Part shown: piece by piece, positions 34,817 to 45,088 of the stretch
Position numbering within the stretch: the stretch's first letter is position 1
How the letters are laid out: each line of letters starts with the position of its first letter
Assembly: GCF_036242395.1 (NCBI RefSeq)
Contig: NZ_CP108458.1
Span: 3,224,001-3,288,000, forward strand
DNA: 64,000 nucleotides
Source: Kitasatospora sp. NBC_01266
GTDB taxonomy: Bacteria > Actinomycetota > Actinomycetes > Streptomycetales > Streptomycetaceae
Reading direction: 5' to 3'
Made by a program: the position numbers and the translations under genes
The notes under the pieces: generated by a model
Databases searched by the model: none
Told to the model about the DNA's origin: nothing
What the model saw: only the letters and a program-made list of their open reading frames with translations

Positions 34817-35428
34817 TCACCCCAGCAACTCCCGCACCACCGGCGCCAACCCGCGGAACGCCTCGCCCCGGTGGCTGATGGCGTTCTTCTCCTCCGCCGT
34901 CAGCTCGGCGCAGGTCCGGCTCTCGCCCAGGGGCTGCAGGATCGGGTCGTAGCCGAAGCCGCCGTCGCCCGCCGGTGCCATCCGCAGGGTGCCGAGCAGG
35001 CGGCCCTCGACCACCCGCTCGGTGCCGTCGGGCAGCGCCAGGGCTGCCGCGCAGGCGAAGTGGGCGCCGCGGTGCGGGTCGGCGATGTCGGAGAGTTGGG
35101 CCAGCAGCAGGTTGAGGTTGGCCAGGTCGTCGCCGTGCTTGCCCGCCCAGCGGGCGGAGAAGATGCCGGGGGCGCCGCCCAGCACGTCGACGCAGAGGCC
35201 CGAGTCGTCGGCGACCGCCGGCAGGCCGGTGGCCTGGGCCAGGGCGTGCGCCTTCAGCAGGGCGTTCTCGGCGAAGGTGACGCCGGTCTCGCGGACGTCG
35301 GGGATCTCGGGGTAGGCGTCGGCGCCGACCAGGTCGACGTCGAGGCCGGCGGCGCCGAGGATGGCGCGCAGTTCACCGACCTTGTGCTGGTTGCGGGTGG
35401 CGAGGACGAGGCGTCGAGAGGTGCTCAT
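34817..35428 (-). CDS. rdgB: XTP/dITP diphosphatase (RdgB/HAM1)
   Basis: A 203-residue house-cleaning nucleotide pyrophosphatase that hydrolyses dITP and XTP. Visible are LVLATRNQHKVGELRAIL (substrate-binding strand), ETGVTFAENALLKA, LPAVADDSGLCVDVLGGAPGIFSARWAG with the catalytic Asp-Asp-Ser-Gly motif, and DGGFGYDPIL. ATG 35428. It is the last gene of a likely rph-small secreted protein-rdgB transcript reading right to left; rph and rdgB are adjacent in many bacteria. Confidence 0.95.
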   Translation of the reverse strand: MSTSRRLVLATRNQHKVGELRAILGAAGLDVDLVGADAYPEIPDVRETGVTFAENALLKAHALAQATGLPAVADDSGLCVDVLGGAPGIFSARWAGKHGDDLANLNLLLAQLSDIADPHRGAHFACAAALALPDGTERVVEGRLLGTLRMAPAGDGGFGYDPILQPLGESRTCAELTAEEKNAISHRGEAFRGLAPVVRELLG

Positions 35429-35478
35429 GGCTCCTCAGTATCCCCTGTGGGCAGGGGGGCAGGGGCGCCCGGACCGGA

Positions 35479-35868
35479 TCAGCGGGCGCACACCTGGGTC
35501 AGGGTGCCCGCCGCGTCGCCCAGCGGTCCGAGGTCGGGGACCTGCTTGGCGTCTATCGACCGCTGCACCTGGTCGGCCTGGGTCTGCAGGTCGGCCACGG
35601 CCTTGGACACGTTCGCACTGCCCGCGTTCTTGCCGAGCTTGCCGAGGTCGGTCCTGAGCTTGGCCACCGCGCGCCCGGCGGCGGCCGGATCGTTGTTGGC
35701 GTTCTGGTAGGCGCCGCTCAGTTGACCGAGGTCGGAGCTGACGGCCACCGCCGTGTTGCCGCAGTCGATCGCCTGCTGGGTGGCCGAGCAACTGACCGCG
35801 CTGAGCGGGAGGACCGCGATCAGCGCGGCGACGGCCAGGCCGGCGGGGCGGGTCAGGCTGTTCGGCAT
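35479..35868 (-). CDS. small secreted or lipoprotein, function unknown
   Basis: A 129-residue protein with a signal segment LAVAALIAVLPLSAVSC; the Cys at the end could be a lipobox (AVSC) Cys. The mature part has two further Cys (ATQQAIDCGNTAV and TLTQVCAR), likely a disulfide, and a helical region rich in Asn, Asp, Ala and Leu. ATG 35868 is preceded by GGAGGACCG. The predicted position between rph and rdgB suggests co-transcription. No family recognised. Confidence 0.7.
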   Translation of the reverse strand: MPNSLTRPAGLAVAALIAVLPLSAVSCSATQQAIDCGNTAVAVSSDLGQLSGAYQNANNDPAAAGRAVAKLRTDLGKLGKNAGSANVSKAVADLQTQADQVQRSIDAKQVPDLGPLGDAAGTLTQVCAR

Positions 35869-35950
35869 CGCGGTCCTCCGATGCGGTGAGCTGTTGCGGG
35901 AACCGTACGGTCTGCACGGCTCCGCTGTACAGCCCACCACCGCGGGTGCC

Positions 35951-36676
<726 letters not shown>

Positions 36677-36818
36677 AGCGTCTGAGCGTAGTCGGTTCCG
36701 GCTTACCGGACGTACCCTCCGGGGAAAGCCGCCAGGACGCGCGGCGGGCCCGGCCGGAACGCCGGCGGCCCGCCACCGAACCGCGGTGACGGGCCGTCGG
36801 GCGGGCCTCAGCCGAGGC

Positions 36819-37052
36819 TCACATCATGTCTTCGATCTCGGCGGCGATCGGGTCGGCGTCGGTGCCGATCACGACCTGGATCGCGGTGCCCATCTTCACG
36901 ACACCGTGGGCGCCGGCGGCCTTCAGGGCGGCTTCGTCGATGAGGGAGGGGTCGCGGACCTCGGTGCGCAGGCGGGTGATGCAGCCTTCGACCTCTTCGA
37001 TGTTGTCGATACCGCCGAGACCGGCGACGATCTTCTCAGCCTTGGTGGCCAT
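36819..37052 (-). CDS. nagF: PTS EIIB component, N-acetylglucosamine type
   Basis: A 77-residue phosphocarrier with the phosphorylated Cys in [15 protein letters not shown] and the [21 protein letters not shown] end typical of GlcNAc/glucose IIB domains. It would pass phosphate from EIIA to the sugar bound by the EIIC permeases encoded divergently to the right. This order (nagF, then two EIIC genes) is the same as in other Streptomyces nag loci. ATG 37052. Regulated probably by DasR through the dre sites in the 37053-37598 gap. Confidence 0.93.
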   Translation of the reverse strand: MATKAEKIVAGLGGIDNIEEVEGCITRLRTEVRDPSLIDEAALKAAGAHGVVKMGTAIQVVIGTDADPIAAEIEDMM

Positions 37053-37302
37053 TGTCTTTCTCCCTCTGTCTCGGCGTTCCGGCTGCCTTGCCGGAGGCCG
37101 TCCTGCGGTGTGCCGTGCGGGGTGGCCGGGTGACGGGGGCTCAGCCGCCCGCCGAGTGCTCCGGCGCGACCAGGATCACCCGGTTCGGGGTGATCCGCCA
37201 CGCTGGCGCACGTTCGGCCCAGCACCGCGCGCGTACCGTGGATCTTCCTCCCTGGCCGACGAGGAGCGGGGCTCGGGTCCACGGCGGCAGCGCCACACCA
37301 TG

Positions 37303-37318
37303 ACTGGTCTACACCAAT
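37303..37318. promoter_or_regulatory. DasR-type dre operator, nagF/EIIC intergenic region
   Basis: ACTGGTCTACACCAAT matches the dre consensus ACTGGTCTAGACCACT at 14 of 16 positions. It lies 251 bp before nagF and 281 bp before the first EIIC gene. DasR is the GlcNAc-responsive GntR-family regulator of chitin and PTS genes in Streptomyces. Confidence 0.7.
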
Positions 37319-37527
37319 ATCGGTGCACTTCCCAAACGTGCGGAGCTCGGCCGGCGTTCCCCGGCACCACCCGGACGCGGCCGGACGCGGCCGGCGCCCC
37401 ACCCCCGGCCACCGGCGGAGCCCGGCCCGCCGGGATTTTTTCCGGTCCGGAAGGTGACCAAATACCCTGGTTGCGCCGGACTTTTCCGGCTTTGGTCCAG
37501 CTCGTGTCACGATGGGCCCATCCCCGA

Positions 37528-37543
37528 ACTGGCATAGACCAAT
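37528..37543. promoter_or_regulatory. second dre-like site before the first EIIC gene
   Basis: ACTGGCATAGACCAAT matches the dre consensus at 13 of 16 positions and lies 56 bp upstream of the ATG at 37599. It is close enough to overlap a promoter. The 546-bp region (37053-37598) otherwise shows no gene. Confidence 0.6.
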
Positions 37544-37598
37544 TGAGCCTGTTCTGGCCGACCGGGCAGTGCCGCCCGCCGTCCACCGAAGGAAGCCC

Positions 37599-38849
37599 AT
37601 GAGTACGACGACCGCCCCCGCGGCCGCCCCGCCCGCCCGGAAGCCCGGCGCCGGCCTGCTGCAGGGCCTGCAGAAGATCGGCCGCAGCCTGCAGCTCCCG
37701 GTGGCCGTGCTGCCCGCCGCCGGCATCCTGCTGCGACTGGGCCAGGACGACGTCTTCGGCAAGCAGGGCCTGGGGTGGAACAAGGTCGCCGCCGTCTTCG
37801 CCACCGCCGGCGACGCGGTCTTCGGCAATCTGGCGCTGCTCTTCTGCGTCGGCGTGGCGATCGGCTTCGCCAAGAAGGCGGACGGCTCCACCGCGCTGGC
37901 CGCCCTGGTCGGCTACCTGGTCTTCCACAACGTGCTGACCGTCTTCCCGATGGCCGGCACGGTCACCGCGCTGAACCCGGCCGGCAAGCCGCAGGACCCC
38001 GGCGTCCTCGGCGGCATCGTGGTGGGCCTGCTGAGCGCGCTGATCTGGCAGAAGTACCACCGCACCAAGCTGGTCGACTGGCTCGGCTTCTTCAACGGCC
38101 GCCGGCTGGTGCCGATCATCATGGCCTTCGTCGGCACGCTGCTCGGCATCGCCTTCGGCCTGGCCTGGGGGCCGATCGGCAGCGGGCTGACCCACGCGAG
38201 CGACTGGCTGGTGGGCCTCGGCTCGGCCGGCGCCGGGATCTACGGCGTGGCCAACCGCCTGCTGATCCCGATCGGCATGCACCAGTTCCTGAACACCTTC
38301 TTCCAGCAGCAGGTCGGCAGCTTCACCGACGCGACCGGCAAGGTGTGGACCGGCGACATCCCGCGCTTCTTCCACGGCGACCCGACGGCCGGCCAGTTCA
38401 TGTCCGGCTTCTTCCCGATCATGATGTTCGGCCTGCCCGCCGCCGCCATCGCGATCGCGCACTGCGCCCGGCCCGAGCGCCGCAAGGCCGTCATGGGGAT
38501 GATGGTCTCGGTCGCGCTGACCAGCTTCGTGACCGGCGTCACCGAGCCGATCGAGTTCTCCTTCATGTTCATCGCCCCGGTGCTGTACGGGATCCACGCC
38601 CTGCTCACCGGCCTGTCGATGGCGGTCACCTGGGGGCTGGGCGTGCACGACGGCTTCGGCTTCTCGGCGGGCCTGATCGACTACCTGCTGAACTGGCACC
38701 TGGCCACCGAACCGTGGCTGATCATCCCGATCGGCCTGGTCTTCGCGGCCCTCTACTACACGCTCTTCCGCTTCGCGATCATCAAGTTCGACCTGCCGAC
38801 CCCGGGCCGCGAACCGGAGGACGAGATCGAGGACGTCACCAAGGCGTGA
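37599..38849 (+). CDS. nagE1: PTS EIIC permease, GlcNAc/glucose type (first copy)
   Basis: A 416-residue EIIC membrane protein with ten or so helices. The conserved loop is GVTEPIEFSFMFIAPVLYGIHA and the N-terminus has IGRSLQLPVAVLPAAGILLRLGQ. It would import GlcNAc or glucose with phosphorylation by EIIB (nagF). It has no fused IIB or IIA domain. ATG 37599 follows GAAGGAAG. It is very similar to the second EIIC gene 221 bp downstream; here it is named by position within the nag locus, as function of each copy is not known from sequence. Confidence 0.92.
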   Translation: MSTTTAPAAAPPARKPGAGLLQGLQKIGRSLQLPVAVLPAAGILLRLGQDDVFGKQGLGWNKVAAVFATAGDAVFGNLALLFCVGVAIGFAKKADGSTALAALVGYLVFHNVLTVFPMAGTVTALNPAGKPQDPGVLGGIVVGLLSALIWQKYHRTKLVDWLGFFNGRRLVPIIMAFVGTLLGIAFGLAWGPIGSGLTHASDWLVGLGSAGAGIYGVANRLLIPIGMHQFLNTFFQQQVGSFTDATGKVWTGDIPRFFHGDPTAGQFMSGFFPIMMFGLPAAAIAIAHCARPERRKAVMGMMVSVALTSFVTGVTEPIEFSFMFIAPVLYGIHALLTGLSMAVTWGLGVHDGFGFSAGLIDYLLNWHLATEPWLIIPIGLVFAALYYTLFRFAIIKFDLPTPGREPEDEIEDVTKA

Positions 38850-38977
38850 ACCCGGCGACCGGCTCCGCACGTCAAGGCGCTACCGAAGATCGTTAATCCT
38901 CAACAAGGTTTCGATTTCATAGCGCTTCCCACCTGCGAGGCTGTCGGGCCTTCCGGCCCCGTTCACGGCGTGCTACA

Positions 38978-39013
38978 AAACTGGTCTACACCACTAGTGG
39001 TGTAGACCAGTTT
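38978..39013. promoter_or_regulatory. abutting pair of dre sites forming a perfect 36-bp palindrome
   Basis: The left site ACTGGTCTACACCACT (38980-38995) and right site AGTGGTGTAGACCAGT (38996-39011) abut; together with AA and TT flanks they form a perfect 36-bp inverted repeat. Each half has only one mismatch to the 16-bp dre consensus. It lies 58 bp before the second EIIC start, and would bind two DasR dimers. Confidence 0.85.
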
Positions 39014-39070
39014 GCGTACTGGCCCCGGCCGCACCCCGCCCGGTACGCCCTGCCGTGAGGAACCACCCCC

Positions 39071-40333
39071 ATGAGTACGACTGCGCAGGCACCGTCGCCC
39101 GCCGCATCCTCGCCCTCGCCGCTGAAGCAGTTCGGGCAGAACGCCCTGCAGAGCCTGCAGAAGATCGGCCGCAGCCTCCAGCTGCCGATCGCGGTCCTCC
39201 CGGCCGCCGGCATCCTGCTGCGCCTGGGCCAGAGCGACGTCCAGGAGAAGCTGCACCTGCCGGCCAAGCTGGTCGCCACCTTCGCCGCCGCCGGGTCCGC
39301 GGTGTTCGACAACATGCCGCTGCTCTTCTGCGTCGGCATCGCCATCGGCCTGGCCAAGAAGGCGGACGGCTCCACCGCGCTGGCCGCCCTGGTCGGCTAC
39401 CTGGTCTTCCACAACGTGCTGACCGTCTTCCCGATGCACGGCACGGTCACCGCCGCCAACCCGGCCGGTAACCCGCAGAACCCGGGCGTGCTCGGCGGTG
39501 TGGTCATCGGCCTGCTGAGCGCGACCCTGTGGCAGCGCTACCACCGCACCAAGCTGCCCGACTGGCTCGGCTTCTTCAACGGCCGCCGCCTGGTGCCGCT
39601 CATCATGGCCTTCGTCGGCACCTTCCTCGGCATCGCCTTCGGCCTGCTCTGGGGCCCGGTCGGCGACGCGCTGAACAGCTTCAGCAACTGGGCGATCGGC
39701 CTGGGCGCGGTCGGCTCCGGCATCTTCGGCCTGATCAACCGCGGGCTGCTGCCGGTCGGCATGCACCAGTTCGCCAACACCTTCTTCTGGCAGCAGGCGG
39801 GCACCTTCCACACCGCCGCCGGCAAGGTGGTCCAGGGTGACCTCAATCGCTTCTTCGCCGGTGACCCGACCGCCGGGCAGTTCATGTCCGGCTTCTTCCC
39901 GATCATGATGTTCGGCCTGCCGGCCGCCGCGCTGGCGATCGCGCACTGCGCCCGCCCCGAGCGCCGCAAGGCCGTCCTCGGCATGATGATGTCGCTGGCC
40001 CTGACCTCCTTCATGACCGGCATCACCGAGCCGATCGAGTTCTCCTTCCTCTTCATCGCCCCGGTCCTCTACGGCATCCACGCGGTGCTCACCGCGCTGT
40101 CGATGATGGTCACCTGGGCGCTGGGCGTGCACGACGGCTTCACCTTCTCGGCCGGCGCCATCGACTACGTCTTCAACTGGCACTTCGCCACCAAGCCGTG
40201 GCTGATCATCCCGATCGGCCTGGTCTTCGCGGTGGTCTACTACGTGGTCTTCCGCTTCGCGATCACCAAGTTCAACCTCCCGACCCCGGGCCGCGAGCCC
40301 GAGGGCGAGGAGGACGACGTCACCAAGGCGTGA
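39071..40333 (+). CDS. nagE2: PTS EIIC permease, GlcNAc/glucose type (second copy)
   Basis: A 420-residue EIIC permease with LPIAVLPAAGILLRLGQ near the N-terminus and GITEPIEFSFLFIAPVLYGIHAVL in the conserved loop. Paralogue of the gene at 37599; the two are alike along their whole length, including KADGSTALAALVGYLVFHNVLTVFPM. The second copy has the strong double dre operator, as expected of the main GlcNAc-induced permease, which is called nagE2 in Streptomyces. ATG 39071 follows GAGGAACC. A strong terminator follows at 40350-40395. Confidence 0.94.
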   Translation: MSTTAQAPSPAASSPSPLKQFGQNALQSLQKIGRSLQLPIAVLPAAGILLRLGQSDVQEKLHLPAKLVATFAAAGSAVFDNMPLLFCVGIAIGLAKKADGSTALAALVGYLVFHNVLTVFPMHGTVTAANPAGNPQNPGVLGGVVIGLLSATLWQRYHRTKLPDWLGFFNGRRLVPLIMAFVGTFLGIAFGLLWGPVGDALNSFSNWAIGLGAVGSGIFGLINRGLLPVGMHQFANTFFWQQAGTFHTAAGKVVQGDLNRFFAGDPTAGQFMSGFFPIMMFGLPAAALAIAHCARPERRKAVLGMMMSLALTSFMTGITEPIEFSFLFIAPVLYGIHAVLTALSMMVTWALGVHDGFTFSAGAIDYVFNWHFATKPWLIIPIGLVFAVVYYVVFRFAITKFNLPTPGREPEGEEDDVTKA

Positions 40334-40349
40334 CCCCTCCCGCCTGAGC

Positions 40350-40395
40350 GCACGAGAGTGGGGCACCGGCTGCGGCCGATGCCCCACTCTCGTGC
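40350..40395. terminator. bidirectional terminator between nagE2 and the MBL-fold gene
   Basis: Perfect 16-bp stem GCACGAGAGTGGGGCA (40350-40365) with TGCCCCACTCTCGTGC (40380-40395) and a 14-nt loop. It separates two converging genes and ends both. Confidence 0.85.
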
Positions 40396-40405
40396 TGTCG
40401 GCCCG

Positions 40406-41152
40406 TCAGATCTCGTACACCGCACCGGCCTTGGCCAGCTCCACCGGCCCCTGGTAGGCGGCCTCGGCGTCGCGCAGGTTGCGCTGCGGGTCGGTCCACG
40501 GCGGGATGTGGGTGAGCACCAGGCGCTGGGCACCGGCGGCGGTGGCGTGCTCGCCGGCCTCGCGGCCGTTGAGGTGGATCGACCGGTAGGTCTCCCGGCC
40601 GTCGGTGTAGGCGGCCTCGCAGAGGAAGAGGTCGGCGTCCCGGGCCAGCTCGACCAGCTCCGGGCTCTCGCCGGTGTCGCCGGAGTAGACCAGCGAGCGG
40701 CCCGCGTGCTCGATCCGGAAGGCGTAGGCCTCGACCGGGTGGTTGACCTGGGCGGCGGTCACGGTCAGCGGGCCCAGCTCGAAGGTGCCGGGGGTGAGGG
40801 TGCGGAAGTCGAAGACCCCGGTCATTCCCGGGCGCTCGGGCATGTCGTAGGCGCGGGCGAGCCGGCCGGGGGTGTCGTGCGGGCCGTAGACCGGGAGCAG
40901 GTCGGGGCAGCCCTCCTGGCGGTAGTTGCGGGCCACCCAGTAGGCGCAGAGGTCGATGCAGTGGTCGGCGTGCAGGTGACTGAGCGCGACCGCGTCCACG
41001 TCGTAGAGGCCGACGTGGTTCTGCAGCGCGCCCAGCGCGCCGTTGCCCAGGTCGATCACCAGGCGGTAGTCGCCGGCCTCGACCAGGTAGCTGGAGCAGG
41101 GCGAGTCGGGCGACGGGAAGCTCCCCGAGCACCCCACCACAGTCAGTTTCAT
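40406..41152 (-). CDS. metallo-beta-lactamase-fold hydrolase
   Basis: A 248-residue MBL-fold enzyme. ATG 41152 begins MKLTVVGCSGSFPSPDSPCSSYLVEAG, the start typical of ribonuclease Z-like or cyclic-nucleotide phosphodiesterase-like MBL proteins. The metal-binding motif is LSHLHADHCID (HxHxDH), with later ligands in QVNHPVEAYAF, LVYSGDTGES and LTHIPPW. In Streptomyces such proteins next to rph/rdgB are common but their substrate is unknown. It is convergent with nagE2. Confidence 0.88.
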   Translation of the reverse strand: MKLTVVGCSGSFPSPDSPCSSYLVEAGDYRLVIDLGNGALGALQNHVGLYDVDAVALSHLHADHCIDLCAYWVARNYRQEGCPDLLPVYGPHDTPGRLARAYDMPERPGMTGVFDFRTLTPGTFELGPLTVTAAQVNHPVEAYAFRIEHAGRSLVYSGDTGESPELVELARDADLFLCEAAYTDGRETYRSIHLNGREAGEHATAAGAQRLVLTHIPPWTDPQRNLRDAEAAYQGPVELAKAGAVYEI

Positions 41153-41366
41153 CCCGAGCCCCTCCGCCGGATCCAGGTCCCCGCGCACGCCGATCACCGC
41201 CGGGGTCACACCGGCGGGTAGCTGCAGCGGTCGCGTGTCGAGGGTAAGGGCGGAGCGGCACTTTGCCCCCGTCCCCGTGCCGGGCTGTGGCTGGAATCAC
41301 CAGAACGGGGCGGCGCGGGGACGAGGCGCGCGCTCGGGTCACGCGCGGGTCCGCGGGGCTGTCCGG

Positions 41367-41567
41367 TCAGCGGTGGCCGGGGCGGCGGCGGGCCCAGGCG
41401 CGAATGGTGTCGGCGTACCAGCGGGGATGGCCGCCCTGGTCGACGAAGTCGGGGTCGGGCAGCAGGCCGTGGCGGCGGTAGTTGCGCACGGTGTCGGTCT
41501 GGACTCCGATGTGACGGGCGATCTCGGCATAGGACCACAGTTCGCCGCTGCTGTGCTGGCTGCTCAT
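41367..41567 (-). CDS. small helix-turn-helix regulator (MerR/excisionase-like)
   Basis: A 66-residue protein consisting of a single HTH: SYAEIARHIGVQTDTVRNYRRHGLLPDPDFVDQGGHPRWYADTIRAW. It resembles the MerR DNA-binding domain without an effector domain, or a phage excisionase. ATG 41567 is preceded by GGAGGTGGC; the longer frame upstream (to 41669) is Ser/Arg-rich and unlikely to be coding. It is divergent from the PemK-like gene, with 167 bp between them. Targets unknown. Confidence 0.75.
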   Translation of the reverse strand: MSSQHSSGELWSYAEIARHIGVQTDTVRNYRRHGLLPDPDFVDQGGHPRWYADTIRAWARRRPGHR

Positions 41568-41675
41568 CTGGCGCCACCTCCGGGTGTGCCGTGGGCTGGT
41601 CTCGGACTTGCGTGAGCAGCTTTTCGATCCCGGGGCGGGCGACGGGCGCACGGCTGGCTCCGTAGTCATTCCGTG

Positions 41676-41716
41676 ACAGAGCGGAAGCAGTGAACGGATA
41701 AATCATCAACTGTCAC
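41676..41716. promoter_or_regulatory. inverted repeat GTGACA...TGTCAC between HTH and PemK-like genes
   Basis: GTGACA (41676-41681) and TGTCAC (41711-41716) form a spaced 6-bp repeat just before the -10 box at 41723. It could be an operator of the adjacent HTH protein. The arms are short, so chance occurrence is possible. Confidence 0.3.
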
Positions 41717-41722
41717 AGCCGG

Positions 41723-41728
41723 TACGGT
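41723..41728 (+). promoter_or_regulatory. probable leaderless -10 box of the PemK-like gene
   Basis: TACGGT ends 6 nt before the ATG at 41735; no ribosome binding site is present. Confidence 0.45.
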
Positions 41729-41734
41729 CAGCAC

Positions 41735-42205
41735 ATGAATCGCTCGCTTGCCGTCCTGGCCGTCCTGGCCGCCCTGGTACTGCTGGCCCTGATCGTCTTC
41801 GCGATCGGTCGACTGCGCGGTCGACGCCCGGCCGATCCCGGCGCCCCCGCGCCGCGCACCGCGCCGGCGCCGCGCCGGACCGGCTCCGGCAGCCCGGCGC
41901 CCCGGGAGATCTGGTGGGCCGAGGTCCCCTTCGAGGACGGCACCGGCGCCAAGGACCGCCCCTGCCTGGTCCTGCGGGTGCACGGCGGCACCGCCACCGT
42001 CGCGAAGATCACCAGCAAGCACCACGCCGAGCGCCCGGGTGTCCTGGCCCTCCCCCCGGGCACCGTCGCCGACCGCCAGGGCCGGGCCAGCTGGCTGGAG
42101 CTGGACGAGCTGCGCGAGGTGGCGCTCGGCCACTTCCGCCGCCGCGTGGGCCCGGTCGACGGCCAGCTCTGGGCCCGGGTCCAGCGCGCTCGCTCGTCCG
42201 GGTGA
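41735..42205 (+). CDS. membrane-anchored PemK/MazF-like protein
   Basis: A 156-residue protein with an N-terminal membrane helix (residues 5-26), a Pro/Arg-rich linker to about 55, and a soluble domain from residue 56: PREIWWAEVPFEDGTGAKDRPCLVL, with the KDRP motif, then a C-terminal WLELDELREV strand. It resembles PemK/MazF endoribonuclease toxins, but those are soluble and paired with an antitoxin; no partner gene is adjacent. So the activity may be lost or repurposed. Its start is probably leaderless. The Uma2-type gene follows at 75 bp. Confidence 0.7.
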   Translation: MNRSLAVLAVLAALVLLALIVFAIGRLRGRRPADPGAPAPRTAPAPRRTGSGSPAPREIWWAEVPFEDGTGAKDRPCLVLRVHGGTATVAKITSKHHAERPGVLALPPGTVADRQGRASWLELDELREVALGHFRRRVGPVDGQLWARVQRARSSG

Positions 42206-42279
42206 CGGCCCGGCCGCTGGACCGCTTCCGAGTCGGTCGGCATGCTGGACTTGGTCCCCACGGCTGTAGGAGAGACACC

Positions 42280-42858
42280 ATGAGCGCTGCCGTCGTCGAG
42301 CCGGTCGCCGGCTGGGAGGAGCTCGTCCGGATCTGGGAGGAGACGGACGCTCCGGAGGGCTGCAAGGTGGAGGTCATCGAGGGGATCGTCACCGTGGCAC
42401 CAACGCCCGCGAATGACCGCAACGACATCGCCGACGAGCTGCAACGACTGCTGTACAGCGTCGTCGGCCGGGACGTCGGTATCTACCAGACACAGGGGGT
42501 CTCGCTCCCCGAGAGTTCAGGTATCTACATCCCCGATCTCGCCGTCCTGCCGAAGGCCGTCCTGCGGCAACCCGGCAACCGGGTGCCCGCCGCCGAGGCG
42601 CTGCTGATCGCGGAGATCACCTCGCCGAACAACGCCGACCACGACCGCGAGAAGAAGCTCTGGGGCTACGCCCACGCGGGCGTCCCGCTCTACCTGCTGA
42701 TCGACCCGCACGCACCGGCCGGCCCCACCGTCACCCTCTACAGCAGCCCGGGGAAGGGCAGTTACCGGGAGTCGACAGCGGTTCCGTTCGGCAAACCGGT
42801 CACGCTGCCCGAGCCGTTCGGGATCACCCTGGACACCGGCGTCTTCCCGCTGTCGTAG
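42280..42858 (+). CDS. Uma2-family (DUF820) endonuclease-like protein
   Basis: A 192-residue protein with the Uma2 restriction-endonuclease-like fold: KVEVIEGIVTVAPTP (N-terminal Glu), IYIPDLAVLPKAV (Asp86), LLIAEITSPNNADHDREKKLWGYAHAGVPLYLLIDP (Glu112 and Lys125/126), an intact PD-(D/E)xK-type arrangement. The family is abundant in actinobacteria and cyanobacteria and its biological role is unknown. ATG 42280 follows AGGAGA. It is followed by a terminator-like hairpin, and by the convergent cysM. Confidence 0.88.
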   Translation: MSAAVVEPVAGWEELVRIWEETDAPEGCKVEVIEGIVTVAPTPANDRNDIADELQRLLYSVVGRDVGIYQTQGVSLPESSGIYIPDLAVLPKAVLRQPGNRVPAAEALLIAEITSPNNADHDREKKLWGYAHAGVPLYLLIDPHAPAGPTVTLYSSPGKGSYRESTAVPFGKPVTLPEPFGITLDTGVFPLS

Positions 42859-42871
42859 GCGCCGGACGGCG

Positions 42872-42907
42872 CTGCGGACGGTACCCGCTCTCGGGTGCCG
42901 TCCGCAG
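42872..42907. terminator. bidirectional terminator between the Uma2 gene and cysM
   Basis: A 16-bp stem (42872-42887 with 42892-42907) with a single G-T wobble and a CTCT loop. Serves both converging genes. Confidence 0.8.
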
Positions 42908-42918
42908 TGCCGTACCGA

Positions 42919-44404
<1,486 letters not shown>

Positions 44405-44410
44405 GGGCTC

Positions 44411-44416
44411 ATCGTA
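44411..44416 (-). promoter_or_regulatory. -10 box of the leader peptide-cysO-cysM transcript
   Basis: Reading right to left, TACGAT (44416-44411) is followed by GAGCCC and ATG. The operon's 5' end would thus be the leader peptide's start codon. Confidence 0.5.
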
Positions 44417-44532
44417 TAGATTCCCGCCCCGGTTCCTCCATGCCCATCTCGCAGGTCGGATGATGCTGTGTCGCCCTGTGAGATTCGCGGCGGGAGCGGT
44501 CCGGCTCCGGCGGCCCCGCCGGGCGGACCGGC

Positions 44533-44964
44533 TCAGCCCGCCCACGCCTCGACGACCTCGACGTCTTCCTCCGTGATCACGCCATCCACGATGCGGAACG
44601 AGCGGAACTGGAAGGGGTCGTCCGCGCCGGTGCCCTCGGCGGTGGAGACCAGCACGTAGTGGGCGTTCGGCTCGGAGGCGTAGCTGACGTCGGTGCGCGA
44701 GGGGTAGGCCTCGGTCGCGGTGTGCGAGTGGTAGACGATCACCGGCTCCTCGTCCCGGTCGTCCATCTCGCGGTAGAGCTTGAACAGGTCCGCCGAGTCG
44801 AACTCGTAGAAGGTGGGCGAGCGGGCCGCGTTGAGCATCGGGATGAAGCGCTCCGGGCGGCCGCTGCCGGCCGGGCCGGCGACGACACCGCAGGCCTCGT
44901 CCGGGTGGTCGGCGCGGGCGTGGGCGACGATCGCGTCGTGCAGCTCTCGGGTGATGGTCAGCAT
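44533..44964 (-). CDS. mec: JAMM/M67-family metalloprotease, Mec type
   Basis: A 143-residue JAMM (Mov34/MPN) protease: N-terminal Glu in DEACGVV (Glu23), VYHSHTATEAYPSRTDV with H79, H81 and D92, and Ser89, the full ExnHxHx7SxxD motif. In Mycobacterium, Mec+ releases cysteine from CysO. Here it may also trim the Ser-Lys tail from CysO. ATG 44964. It reads in the same direction as cysO, upstream of the leader, with about 130 bp between, so it may be separately promoted. Confidence 0.93.
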   Translation of the reverse strand: MLTITRELHDAIVAHARADHPDEACGVVAGPAGSGRPERFIPMLNAARSPTFYEFDSADLFKLYREMDDRDEEPVIVYHSHTATEAYPSRTDVSYASEPNAHYVLVSTAEGTGADDPFQFRSFRIVDGVITEEDVEVVEAWAG

Positions 44965-45088
44965 CCGGCCAGGATAGGGCTCGCCCCGGCGGCGCCCGGG
45001 TCACTGTCCGAGTTCCGGGCGTCCCGCTGGACACCGGCCCGCCGCGACGGGCCACCGCGACCGGCCGGCGGACTCGGACCGACCGGCC

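Noticed and set aside
41568..41669. An N-terminal extension of the small HTH protein
   Set aside because: Low-complexity Ser/Arg-rich; the ATG at 41567 has a good ribosome binding site.
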